Made by a program: the position numbers and the translations under genes | From: Chryseobacterium joostei | GTDB lineage: Bacteria; Bacteroidota; Bacteroidia; Flavobacteriales; Weeksellaceae | Direction of reading: 5' to 3' | Assembly: GCF_003815775.1 (NCBI RefSeq) | Contig: NZ_CP033926.1 | Location: forward strand, 310,001 to 374,000 | Length of the DNA: 64,000 nt | Part shown: piece by piece, positions 42,821-50,513 of the stretch | Numbering within the stretch: position 1 is the first letter of the stretch | How the letters are laid out: every line of letters starts with the position of its first letter | The notes under the pieces: generated by a model | What the model was told of the DNA's origin: nothing | The model's input: only the letters and a program-made list of their open reading frames with translations | Databases searched by the model: none

Positions 42821-43264
42821 AACATAATGAGAGTGTGTTAAAACAAGTTTATAAATATAATACTATTCCTTGCTTTTTAAATGTCATTTTGATCAGGTGA
42901 TGTCAAGATTTATGATGATGATAATCTATAAATGAATGATTTTATATGTTTACCTTATTAATAAAGGTAGTGATGTGTAATTAATCCTTATAATTACCTG
43001 CTGATTTTTTGTTACATTAACTAACTTTAACTTTTGTTAATTTCATTATTTAAATGATTGATAATCAATTATTTTAAGTGGTGTTATAAGTGTGTGATAT
43101 GTTTAAATTCAAACTAAAGTGAGAAACATTTAAAAAAAAGCTTTGATTTGACATTTTTAATTGTATCTTGCATACGTTTATATTTGGAATCAATATTTGT
43201 TCATTAATTTATGTTGTTTTTCTTTTATATACCAAATTTTTATTAATTTTTTAATTTATTCAAA
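42821..43264. promoter_or_regulatory. Long AT-rich upstream region of the RRM gene
   Basis: No ORF. A plus-strand TATATTTG at 43179-43186 is a likely -7 element, giving a 5' leader of roughly 70 nt. A perfect 13-base palindrome ATTGATAATCAAT lies at 43057-43069 with extended partial symmetry and could be a regulator site. Long leaders are common for cold-regulated RNA-binding protein genes. Confidence 0.4.
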
Positions 43265-43627
43265 ATGAACATTTTTGTTTCAAACATCAATTACGCAACT
43301 AAAGAGTATGAGTTGCACGATCTATTCGCAGAATTTGGGGATGTATCATCAGCTAAAATCGTTACAGACAGAGAGACTGGTCGCTCTAGAGGTTTCGGTT
43401 TCGTAGAAATGGGTGATGAAGAAGGAAAGCAAGCTATTGAAGCTCTTAATCAAAAAGAATTCAACGGTAAAACATTAAACGTATCTGAAGCTAAGCCAAG
43501 AGAAGAGAAGCCAAGAAGAAGCTTTGACAACAACAGAGGTGGTGGTTACGGAAACAACCGTGGAGGTAACGGTGGTGGATACGGTGGAAATAGCCGTGGA
43601 GGTAACGGCGGTGGAAATCGTTGGTAA
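43265..43627 (+). CDS. Glycine-rich RRM RNA-binding protein
   Basis: A 120-residue protein with one RRM (residues 1-77): RNP2 is IFVSNI and RNP1 is RGFGFVEM, and TDRETGRSRG gives the loop before RNP1. Residues 78-120 are a Gly/Arg/Asn-rich tail with repeats like NNRGGNGGGYGG. The same layout is found in cyanobacterial and plant cold-induced glycine-rich proteins. It probably binds RNA as a chaperone. Its long AT-rich upstream region and own terminator point to a separately regulated transcript. Confidence 0.93.
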   Translation: MNIFVSNINYATKEYELHDLFAEFGDVSSAKIVTDRETGRSRGFGFVEMGDEEGKQAIEALNQKEFNGKTLNVSEAKPREEKPRRSFDNNRGGGYGNNRGGNGGGYGGNSRGGNGGGNRW

Positions 43628-43633
43628 AAATAT

Positions 43634-43662
43634 AAAGCGGCTTTTAAGCCGCTTTTTTTATT
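43634..43662. terminator. Terminator of the RRM gene, overlapping the convergent gene end
   Basis: Ten-bp stem AAAGCGGCTT/AAGCCGCTTT (43634-43643 with 43646-43655), T-run to 43659. Its tail overlaps the stop codon of the BlaI-like gene on the other strand. Confidence 0.85.
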
Positions 43663-44149
43663 GTTTCTTTTTCTTCTTCTTTTTATCTTTTTCCTTATCC
43701 TTGCTGATTTTAACTTTCTTTTCTTTCTTCGGATTTAATATCTCTTCAGCAACCTCAAACTTTGGTTCCTCAATAATTTTTGCAGGCTTAATTTCAATTT
43801 TAAGATCAAAGTAACCTTTTAGGTCATTCTGTGATATTAATTTTTCATTGAATAAAAACTCCAGAATTTCCTTTCCTGAATCATTAAAAAAGTTGTGCGA
43901 AAGTTCTTTCAATAAGAATTTTTTATATTCTTCAAAAGGAACAATTACGGTATACTTAAAGATTCTTCCTTCCTTTACTGTAGATAAATAGCCTTTTTCA
44001 ACTAATATTTTCAAATATGTGGAAACCGTGTTTTGGTGTGGTTTCGGTTCCGGATGCTGCTCCATAACGTCCTTCAGATAGAAAGATTCCATTTTCCAAA
44101 ACAGCTTCATAAAGTTTTCTTCTGCGGCAGTAAGATGATTGATTTTCAT
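43658..44149 (-). CDS. BlaI/MecI-family repressor with lysine-rich tail
   Basis: A 163-residue protein. Residues 1-115 are a winged HTH of the BlaI/MecI/CopY type: LTAAEENFMKLFWKMES, PHQNTVSTYLKILVEKGYLSTVKEGRIFKYT and the dimer helix EEYKKFLLKEL. The last ~40 residues are very basic (KKEKKVKISKDKEKDKKKKKKK), a tail not usual in BlaI. No BlaR1 sensor protease lies beside it; the upstream PAP2 gene is 8 bp away. ATG 44149 is chosen; a longer open frame runs into the upstream gene. Target genes are unknown and it could control its own operon. Confidence 0.85.
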   Translation of the reverse strand: MKINHLTAAEENFMKLFWKMESFYLKDVMEQHPEPKPHQNTVSTYLKILVEKGYLSTVKEGRIFKYTVIVPFEEYKKFLLKELSHNFFNDSGKEILEFLFNEKLISQNDLKGYFDLKIEIKPAKIIEEPKFEVAEEILNPKKEKKVKISKDKEKDKKKKKKKQ

Positions 44150-44157
44150 ATATTCTT

Positions 44158-44760
44158 CTAATGTTGAAATTGTATATTGCAATAAAGATAAATAAAAGAT
44201 ACCATAAAAGCTATTCCGGCACCCATAAATACTTCTTTTACGGTGTGTCTTTTTAAAATAACCCTGGTAACCCCTACCAAAATAGCTATTCCTAGCCAAA
44301 TTAGTCCCATTTTCCAGTCTAAAGTAAAAAATAATGCAGCTACAAATATATTAAATGAAGTATGCATGGAACTTTTAATAAAAAAATTGCTGACCTGAAG
44401 ACAAAAAAGCAGAATTAAAATAAATAGCATTACCAGATCAATATACCCATTCTTGATATAATTAAAAGCAAGATAGGCAATGACACAGGCTGCAATAAAT
44501 ATATATAATGTCTTTCTCTGAACGCGGTTAGAGACGTCCATATTGGTATATCTTCCGGTTTTTACATTCCATATCAGCCAAACAACGACAGGAATGATGA
44601 TCATTAGTAATACGGGAAGAAAGTAAAGGAAAGATTCCTTAGCAGTATACTCTCTGGTGCTCATGTAAACAAAAAAGATGATCAGGGAAACCAGAGGATT
44701 GAAGAAATCGGAAATAACCTTTGATGTTTTATGCAGCAATGAAGACTTTTTTTCTTCCAT
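44158..44760 (-). CDS. PAP2-family membrane phosphatase-like protein
   Basis: A 200-residue protein with about six membrane segments. The acid phosphatase signature is partly visible: SSMHTSF holds the S-x-x-H motif and VTRVILKRHTVKEVFMGAGI the R-x-x-x-x-x-H-x-x-x-D/E motif, with Glu in place of the usual Asp. The first K-x6-R-P motif is not obvious (VSNRVQRK is a weak match), so activity is uncertain. Such proteins remove phosphate from lipid diphosphates or phosphatidic acid. It precedes the BlaI-like gene by 8 bp. Confidence 0.75.
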   Translation of the reverse strand: MEEKKSSLLHKTSKVISDFFNPLVSLIIFFVYMSTREYTAKESFLYFLPVLLMIIIPVVVWLIWNVKTGRYTNMDVSNRVQRKTLYIFIAACVIAYLAFNYIKNGYIDLVMLFILILLFCLQVSNFFIKSSMHTSFNIFVAALFFTLDWKMGLIWLGIAILVGVTRVILKRHTVKEVFMGAGIAFMVSFIYLYCNIQFQH

Positions 44761-44776
44761 ATTAAAGTTTAAAAAT

Positions 44777-44806
44777 CAAATATAAGACTATCAGCTCAAA
44801 AAACAA
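44777..44806 (-). promoter_or_regulatory. Consensus promoter of the PAP2-blaI-like operon
   Basis: Minus strand: TTG (44804-44806), exactly 19 bp, TATATTTG (44777-44784), then 16 bp to the start codon. Confidence 0.75.
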
Positions 44807-44978
44807 GTGAGGCAAGAAAGATGGAATATAGAAAATTAAGGATGATTGTGTAGATACACAAAATCTTTTCCTTTTAAAATTAATAATAAGTATTTCTTGA
44901 AATTCATAACTTTAATTAATCTGTTTTCAAGAAAAAGCAGGTTTTATTTTTACGAGTATTCATTTAATATCTACTATA

Positions 44979-45398
44979 ATGAAACAAATATTTATTGTAT
45001 TATTGATTGTTTTCGGGAGTTCGGTCTTTGGACAGGAGGCTTCCCAAAAAGATTCTTCTCCCATTCATCAATTAAGGATTTATGAGATTTCAAAGGAAAA
45101 TAAACAGATATTTTTAGATCGGTTTAGAGATCATGCTCTTAGAATAATGAAGAAATATGGTTTTACGATTGTGTCAATATGGGAATCTGAGTTTAATGAA
45201 AAAACAGAGTTTGTTTATCTTCTTGAATGGAAAGACGAGAATGTAATGAAAACAGCGTGGCAAGGATTTATGACAGATAAAGAATGGAAAGACATTAAGA
45301 TACAAACAGCAAAACAATATGGTAATTTTGTTAATGAAATTGAAGACAGAATTCTGAAACTTACGGATTTTTCCCCAGAAAAGAGGTTGTTGAAATAA
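44979..45398 (+). CDS. Exported NIPSNAP-domain protein
   Basis: A 139-residue protein with a signal peptide MKQIFIVLLIVFGSSVFGQ. The rest is one ferredoxin-like NIPSNAP domain: HQLRIYEISKENKQIFLDRFRDHALRIMKKYGFTIVSIWESE and FVYLLEWKDENVMKTAWQGFMTDKEWKDI. NIPSNAP domains occur in monooxygenase-like and mitochondrial proteins; the function of bacterial secreted versions is not known. It stands alone between divergent and downstream intergenic gaps. Confidence 0.85.
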   Translation: MKQIFIVLLIVFGSSVFGQEASQKDSSPIHQLRIYEISKENKQIFLDRFRDHALRIMKKYGFTIVSIWESEFNEKTEFVYLLEWKDENVMKTAWQGFMTDKEWKDIKIQTAKQYGNFVNEIEDRILKLTDFSPEKRLLK

Positions 45399-45715
45399 CC
45401 AAAAGATATATTAACAATAATTAAAGGTGAAAGAGAGAGAGAGGTGAAATGTAGTGTATTCCTGAGGTTCTGCATTATTTATTATTTCCGCGAAGCCAGA
45501 TGGATAGGCTGATTCATTATACATGACAATAAAAAAGCAGTAGATAAAATGCTGCTTTCTGAGTCTTTCTTTGGGTCGAAAATTAAGAATAATCCATTCG
45601 GCCTGCAAATAGATTTTACAGAAAAAGCGAAAAGTTATCTATGTATAGAATAAAAACAAAGTTTTTTTCATAATTTTGCTCAACTATTTCATCATAAAAA
45701 AGCAAGAGCTAACAC
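45399..45715. promoter_or_regulatory. Gene-free region upstream of pdhA with -7 element
   Basis: A 317-base gap with no supported ORF. A small hairpin AAAGCAG/CTGCTTT (45534-45540 with 45552-45558) may end the upstream transcript. TAATTTTG at 45671-45678 is a -7 promoter match 37 bp before pdhA. Confidence 0.4.
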
Positions 45716-46717
45716 ATGAAAGAATTTTCTAAAGAGGTATACCTGAAGTGGTATGAAGATATGACAATGTGGAGAAGGTTTGAAGACAAATGCCGTTCTC
45801 TTTACCTAAAACAAAAGATCAGAGGATTTTTACATTTGTATAACGGTCAGGAAGCGATTCCTGCTGGTTTCACACATGCAATGGATCTGACAAAGGACAG
45901 CATGATTACTGCTTACAGATGCCACATCCATCCAATGGCGATGGGAGTAGATCCTAAGAGAATCATGGCAGAACTTTGCGGTAAAGCTACCGGAACTTCT
46001 GGTGGTATGGGTGGTTCTATGCACATTTTCAGCAAAGAACACCGTTTCTACGGAGGTCATGGTATTGTGGGAGGACAAATTCCTTTAGGAGCAGGTATTG
46101 CTTTTGCAGATAAATATTTTGACAGAAAAGCGGTGAATATCTGTTTCTTCGGAGATGGTGCTGCAAGACAAGGTTCATTGCATGAAACATTCAACATGGC
46201 AATGAACTGGAAACTTCCTGTAGTATTTGTTGTAGAAAACAACCAATATGCAATGGGAACTTCTGTAAAAAGAACTGCTAACCACGAAGATATCTATAAA
46301 TTAGGATTAGGATACGAAATGCCTTGTCTTGCTGTAGATGCAATGGATCCTGTAAAAGTAGCTGAAGCTGCTTATGAGGCTATTGAAAGAGCAAGAAGAG
46401 GAGACGGGCCAACGTTCATTGAAGCAAGAACTTACCGTTACAGAGGACACTCTATGTCTGATGCTGAGCCTTATAGATCTAAGGAAGAAGTAGCAATTCA
46501 CAAAAATGATGACCCAATCGAGTTGGTAAAACACAGAATTTTAGAAAACGGATGGGCTACAGAACAAGAATTGGAAGCTATGGATAACAAGTCTAGAGAC
46601 TTTGTTGAAGAATGTATCGAATTCATGGAAAATTCTCCGTATCCAGATGCTGAGAAAGTATATGAATATGTGTACGCTCAGGAAAACTATCCATTCTTAG
46701 ACAAATTAGAAAACTAA
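45716..46717 (+). CDS. pdhA: Pyruvate dehydrogenase E1 component, alpha subunit
   Basis: A 333-residue thiamine-diphosphate enzyme subunit of the pyruvate dehydrogenase complex. The ThDP-binding motif starts at GDGAARQGSLHE and ends at VVENN, 28 residues later. RYRGHSMSD is the loop that is phosphorylated in mitochondrial homologues. YNGQEAIPAGF and GGMGGSMHIF are other family motifs. The beta subunit gene is not adjacent; the next gene is E2. So E1-beta must be encoded elsewhere, a gene order often seen in Flavobacteriia. The start at 45716 fits the family N-terminus. Confidence 0.95.
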   Translation: MKEFSKEVYLKWYEDMTMWRRFEDKCRSLYLKQKIRGFLHLYNGQEAIPAGFTHAMDLTKDSMITAYRCHIHPMAMGVDPKRIMAELCGKATGTSGGMGGSMHIFSKEHRFYGGHGIVGGQIPLGAGIAFADKYFDRKAVNICFFGDGAARQGSLHETFNMAMNWKLPVVFVVENNQYAMGTSVKRTANHEDIYKLGLGYEMPCLAVDAMDPVKVAEAAYEAIERARRGDGPTFIEARTYRYRGHSMSDAEPYRSKEEVAIHKNDDPIELVKHRILENGWATEQELEAMDNKSRDFVEECIEFMENSPYPDAEKVYEYVYAQENYPFLDKLEN

Positions 46718-46728
46718 AAGATAATGAG

Positions 46729-46818
46729 TTAATTTGACAGTTTGAAAACTTGAAAATGAGACTATAACAGTTACTTTTTTAATTTTCAAATTTTCAGATT
46801 GCTAAATTTTCAAATTAA
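46729..46818. repeat. Imperfect inverted repeat of the TTTGAAAA/TTTTCAAA type
   Basis: Between pdhA and pdhC, GTTAATTTGACAGTTTGAAA (about 46731) is mirrored by ATTTTCAAATTTTCAG and AATTTTCAAATTAAT (46777-46818). It looks like a dispersed intergenic element, and could fold in the pdhA-pdhC mRNA. Confidence 0.55.
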
Positions 46819-46826
46819 TAAAAATT

Positions 46827-48431
46827 ATGGCAGAAGTAATTACGATGCCCCGCCTTTCCGACACTATGACGGAAGGTAAAGTGGCGAAATGGCATAAAAA
46901 AGTAGGAGATAAAGTAAAGGAAGGAGATATTTTAGCTGAAATTGAAACTGACAAAGCTGTTCAGGATTTCGAATCTGAGGTAGAAGGTACTCTTTTATAT
47001 ATTGGTGTAGAAGAAAGCGCTGCTGCTGCTGTTGATTCTATTTTAGCAATCATCGGTAATGAGGGAGAAGATATTTCAGGCTTAATAGGTGGAGCAGCTG
47101 CTCCCAGTGCTGGTTCTGAAGCAACAAAATCAGAAGAACAACCTAAGACAGAAGCTGTTGAAACTGCTACAGCTGATGTTCCGGCAGGAGTAGAAGTTAT
47201 TACTATGCCAAGACTTTCTGATACAATGACAGAAGGTAAAGTAGCTAAGTGGCACAAAAATGTTGGAGATACAGTAAAAGAAGGTGATCTTCTTGCTGAA
47301 ATTGAAACAGATAAAGCAGTACAGGATTTCGAATCTGAATTCAATGGAGTACTATTGAAGCAAGGTGTAGAAGAAGGAGCTGGTGCTCCGGTTGATTCTG
47401 TATTGGCAATTATAGGCCCTGCAGGAACTGATGTTTCCGCTGTAGGAGTTTCAAAATCTGCTGCTCAATCTTCAGAAAAACCAACTGAACAAAAGACAGA
47501 AGCTAAAACTGAAGAGAAAACTGCTCCAGCTGTTGATTCTTCATCTTCTGAAAGAGTGGCAATTTCCCCACTAGCTAAGAAAATGGCTCAGGATAAAGGA
47601 GTTGATATTCACAGTGTTCAAGGTTCAGGAGAAAACGGAAGAATCGTTAAAAAAGATATTGAAAATTATCAGCCATCTCAGGCGAAACCAACTGCTTCAG
47701 CTCCGGCTTCAAGCACTGCTGCTGCACAAGTTGCAGTAAACTTCGTTCAGGGAGAAGATACAGAGACTCCAAACTCTCAGGTAAGAAATATTATTGCAAA
47801 ACGTCTTTCTGAAAGTAAATTCTCTGCTCCTCACTACTATCTGATGGTTGAGATCAACATGGATAAAGCAATTGAGGCTAGAAAAGAAATCAATTCTTTA
47901 CCGGATACGAAGATTTCATTCAATGATATGATCATTAAGGCAACAGCTATTGCTTTAAGAAAACACCCACAGGTAAATTCAAGCTGGGCTGGAGATAAGA
48001 TCATTCACAGAGGAAATATCAACGTGGGTGTAGCAGTAGCTATTCCTGACGGATTGGTAGTTCCTGTATTGAAGAATACAGACCAAATGTCTTACACTCA
48101 GATTTCAGCCTCTGTAAAAGATATGGCTTCAAGAGCTAAGAGCAAAGGTCTTAAGGCTAATGAAATGGAAGGATCTACATTCTCTATTTCTAACCTTGGA
48201 ATGTTCGGAATTGAAACATTTACAAGTATCATCAACCAACCTAACTCTGCGATCCTTTCAGTAGGAGCAATTATCGAGAAGCCAATCGTTAAGGATGGCC
48301 AGATCGTAGTTGGAAACACCATGAAGTTATCATTAGCGTGTGACCACAGAGTAGTAGACGGTGCTACAGGAGCTCAGTTCCTACAAACTTTAAGAACTTA
48401 TTTAGAAAGCCCATTAACATTGTTACTGTAA
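46827..48431 (+). CDS. pdhC: Pyruvate dehydrogenase E2, dihydrolipoamide acetyltransferase, two lipoyl domains
   Basis: A 534-residue core protein of the pyruvate dehydrogenase complex. Two nearly identical lipoyl domains come first (residues about 1-80 and 125-205), each with lipoylated Lys in EIETDKAVQDF. Ala/Pro/Thr/Glu-rich linkers follow each. The peripheral-subunit-binding domain is at about 243-280 (ISPLAKKMAQDKGVDIHSVQGSG). The catalytic domain covers about 310-534, with the active-site DHRVVDGATGAQFL near the C-terminus. It moves acetyl groups from E1 to CoA. The near-identity of the two lipoyl domains suggests a recent internal duplication or gene conversion. It follows pdhA after a 109-bp spacer. 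Confidence 0.96.
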   Translation: MAEVITMPRLSDTMTEGKVAKWHKKVGDKVKEGDILAEIETDKAVQDFESEVEGTLLYIGVEESAAAAVDSILAIIGNEGEDISGLIGGAAAPSAGSEATKSEEQPKTEAVETATADVPAGVEVITMPRLSDTMTEGKVAKWHKNVGDTVKEGDLLAEIETDKAVQDFESEFNGVLLKQGVEEGAGAPVDSVLAIIGPAGTDVSAVGVSKSAAQSSEKPTEQKTEAKTEEKTAPAVDSSSSERVAISPLAKKMAQDKGVDIHSVQGSGENGRIVKKDIENYQPSQAKPTASAPASSTAAAQVAVNFVQGEDTETPNSQVRNIIAKRLSESKFSAPHYYLMVEINMDKAIEARKEINSLPDTKISFNDMIIKATAIALRKHPQVNSSWAGDKIIHRGNINVGVAVAIPDGLVVPVLKNTDQMSYTQISASVKDMASRAKSKGLKANEMEGSTFSISNLGMFGIETFTSIINQPNSAILSVGAIIEKPIVKDGQIVVGNTMKLSLACDHRVVDGATGAQFLQTLRTYLESPLTLLL

Positions 48432-48450
48432 TTTCTAATGTAGAAATAAT

Positions 48451-48480
48451 AAAAACCTCCCAATCTGGGAGGTTTTTTGT
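48451..48480 (+). terminator. Terminator of the pdhA-pdhC unit
   Basis: Perfect 12-bp stem (48451-48462 with 48466-48477), loop ATC, T-run. Confidence 0.9.
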
Positions 48481-48509
48481 TTTAATACAAATAATGTTAA
48501 TATAATTTG

Positions 48510-48540
48510 TTGTAAAATCGACAATATGTTACTATTTTTG
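48510..48540 (+). promoter_or_regulatory. Promoter abutting the LolD-like gene start
   Basis: TTG 48510-48512, 20 bp, TATTTTTG 48533-48540, then only 4 bases to ATG 48545. The expected start of transcription falls at or inside the start codon. Confidence 0.6.
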
Positions 48541-48544
48541 AAAC

Positions 48545-49213
48545 ATGATTAAAGCAAGAAATATCCATAAATCTTATGGGAATTTAGAAGTACTGAAAGG
48601 AGTTGATATTCATATCAAGGTAGGAGAAGTTGTTTCTATTGTGGGAGAATCGGGAGCAGGTAAGTCGACATTGCTGCAGATTTTAGGAACCTTGGATCAT
48701 CCAACGCAATCCGGAAAATTTGATACTGAAATTGAAATAGCAGGAGAATCATTTATTAATATGAATGACAAGCAGTTGTCGAAGTTCAGGAATCAGAATA
48801 TTGGTTTTGTGTTTCAGTTTCATCAGCTTCTTCCGGAGTTTACCGCTTTGGAAAATGTGTTGCTTCCTACAAGGATTGCAGGAGCAAACGAGAAAGAATC
48901 TATTGAAAAGGCCTACGCTTTATTTGAAGATCTGAAAATTGAGCAAAGACTTAATCATAAACCTAACCAGCTTTCGGGTGGAGAAGCACAAAGGGTAGCT
49001 GTTGCAAGAGCTTTAATCAATTCACCTAAAATTATCTTTGCTGATGAGCCAACGGGAAATTTGGATTCAAAAAATGCAGATGATCTTCATAGGTTATTTT
49101 TTGACCTTAGAGATAAATATAATCAGACCTTTGTGATTGTAACGCATAATCCAAATCTTGCTGAAATTACAGACCGTAAACTCGTTATGAAAGATGGTAT
49201 GATTGTAGAATAG
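48545..49213 (+). CDS. LolD-type ABC transporter ATP-binding protein
   Basis: A 222-residue ABC ATPase of the LolD/MacB (lipoprotein release or efflux) class. Walker A is GESGAGKST near residues 36-44, the signature [15 protein letters not shown] near 140-154 and Walker [13 protein letters not shown] near 160-171. The start [22 protein letters not shown] is typical of LolD. LolD works with LolC/LolE-type permeases to move lipoproteins off the inner membrane; no such permease is next to it. It leads a run of same-strand genes, with 14 bp to the next. Confidence 0.85.
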   Translation: MIKARNIHKSYGNLEVLKGVDIHIKVGEVVSIVGESGAGKSTLLQILGTLDHPTQSGKFDTEIEIAGESFINMNDKQLSKFRNQNIGFVFQFHQLLPEFTALENVLLPTRIAGANEKESIEKAYALFEDLKIEQRLNHKPNQLSGGEAQRVAVARALINSPKIIFADEPTGNLDSKNADDLHRLFFDLRDKYNQTFVIVTHNPNLAEITDRKLVMKDGMIVE

Positions 49214-49227
49214 CAGTATTTACACGG

Positions 49228-49806
49228 ATGATGAAACATTTTATTTTTCTTTTAATATTTTTAATTTCCTGTTCAAAAATTGAATCACAACAGACGAATG
49301 CAGTAGACGTGCCTCAATCAAAGATTTTGGAAATTAAAAGCTATATCAAGGATAAAGATTACAACCAGGACTTGGCTGTATTTATTAATTTCAAAATTTC
49401 ATCAGGAAAATACCGCTATTTCATCTATGATCTGAAAAATGATAAAATAGTTCAAAAAGCTATAGTTTCTCATGGTTCAGGATCTGTAACTCCTCAGTCA
49501 AATGCTTTGAAATTCAGTAATATTGAGGGCTCATATCAATCTTCCTTAGGAAAATATGAAATTGGAGAAAGTTACGTAGGGCAATTTGGAAAAGCCTATC
49601 GTTTAAAAGGATTGGACCCAACCAATAATAATGCAATGAAAAGAGCCATTGTTCTTCATTCATTTGGGTGTGTTCCGGACGTGGAGTCTCGGAATCCTGC
49701 ATGTTTAAGCTTAGGATGTCCAATGCTTTCCATAAATGCTTTTAAAGAAACGGCAAAGCTTATTGATAAATCAAGACAGCCGATTATTTTATATGCCTTC
49801 TACTAA
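49228..49806 (+). CDS. Murein L,D-transpeptidase catalytic-domain lipoprotein (YkuD_2-like)
   Basis: A 192-residue protein with a lipoprotein-type signal ending LISC. The rest matches the YkuD_2 group: the IVSHGSGS and NALKFSNIEGSYQSSLGKYEIGESYVG segments, then RAIVLHSFGC and the catalytic SLGCPML with Cys164. L,D-transpeptidases cross-link peptidoglycan or attach proteins to it using a Cys nucleophile. It is probably anchored in the outer membrane facing the periplasm. It lies between the LolD-like and radC genes with short gaps. Activity is inferred from the motif. Confidence 0.85.
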   Translation: MMKHFIFLLIFLISCSKIESQQTNAVDVPQSKILEIKSYIKDKDYNQDLAVFINFKISSGKYRYFIYDLKNDKIVQKAIVSHGSGSVTPQSNALKFSNIEGSYQSSLGKYEIGESYVGQFGKAYRLKGLDPTNNNAMKRAIVLHSFGCVPDVESRNPACLSLGCPMLSINAFKETAKLIDKSRQPIILYAFY

Positions 49807-49835
49807 TTTATAATGTCTAATGTACACCTTATCTC

Positions 49836-50513
49836 ATGTCTATAAAATTTCTTGCTGAAGACGACAGGCCCCGTGAAAAATTCTTGAAAAAAGGCAAGAG
49901 TGTACTTTCTGATTCGGAGCTGCTGGCTATCATTATGGGAAGTGGAAGCAGAGATGAGAGCGTTTTGGAATTATCGAGAAAGATTTTAGCCTCGGTCAAT
50001 AATAGTTGGCATCAATTAAGTCTGCTTTCTGTAAAGGACTTAATTAAATTCAAAGGAGTAGGTGAGGCAAAGGCTATTTCTATCATCACCGCATTGGAAA
50101 TCGGAAGAAGAAGATCCGGGCAGGAAATTCCGGAGAAAGCAATCATTGGAAACAGCCATGATGCTTATTCAATTCTTAAAAACCAATTATCAGATTTAAG
50201 AACAGAGGAGTTTTGGGCCATTTTTATGAATAATAGCAATAAAGTTATTCATATTTCACAGTTAACACAGGGAGGTATAAGCCAATCCATTGTTGATGTG
50301 AGGGTATTGTTTAAAACCGCTTTGGAACATTTTTCAACAGGCGTTATCATTGCACACAACCATCCTTCGGGAAGCTTAAAGCCAAGTAAGGAGGATATTA
50401 ATATTACACAAAAAATAAAGGAAGCAGGAAAAGTACTAAGCATTCAGCTTTTAGACCATATTATTGTTACACAAGATTCCTATTTTAGCTTTTCGGACGA
50501 AGGATTATTATGA
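49836..50513 (+). CDS. radC: RadC-family JAB-domain protein
   Basis: A 225-residue protein. The N-terminal ~80 residues have a helix-hairpin-helix, SVKDLIKFKGVGEAKAISIITALEIGRR. The C-terminal JAB/MPN domain has FKTALEHFSTGVIIAHNHPSGSLKPSKEDINIT with the JAMM metal ligands (His174, His176 and the Asp of EDI). The repair role first given to RadC is doubtful; such proteins are often linked to mobile DNA, but here it sits in a stable gene run. Its stop overlaps the next gene's start by 4 bp. Confidence 0.93.
   Translation: MSIKFLAEDDRPREKFLKKGKSVLSDSELLAIIMGSGSRDESVLELSRKILASVNNSWHQLSLLSVKDLIKFKGVGEAKAISIITALEIGRRRSGQEIPEKAIIGNSHDAYSILKNQLSDLRTEEFWAIFMNNSNKVIHISQLTQGGISQSIVDVRVLFKTALEHFSTGVIIAHNHPSGSLKPSKEDINITQKIKEAGKVLSIQLLDHIIVTQDSYFSFSDEGLL

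Noticed and set aside
43524..43814. Plus-strand frame with Val/Thr-rich and Phe/Leu-rich parts
   Set aside because: It is a shadow of the Gly-rich RRM tail and of the Lys-rich tail of the opposite-strand BlaI-like gene.
45411..45608. Minus-strand open frame of 65 codons upstream of pdhA
   Set aside because: No start-site motif, no recognisable protein features and it runs through a small hairpin; likely chance.
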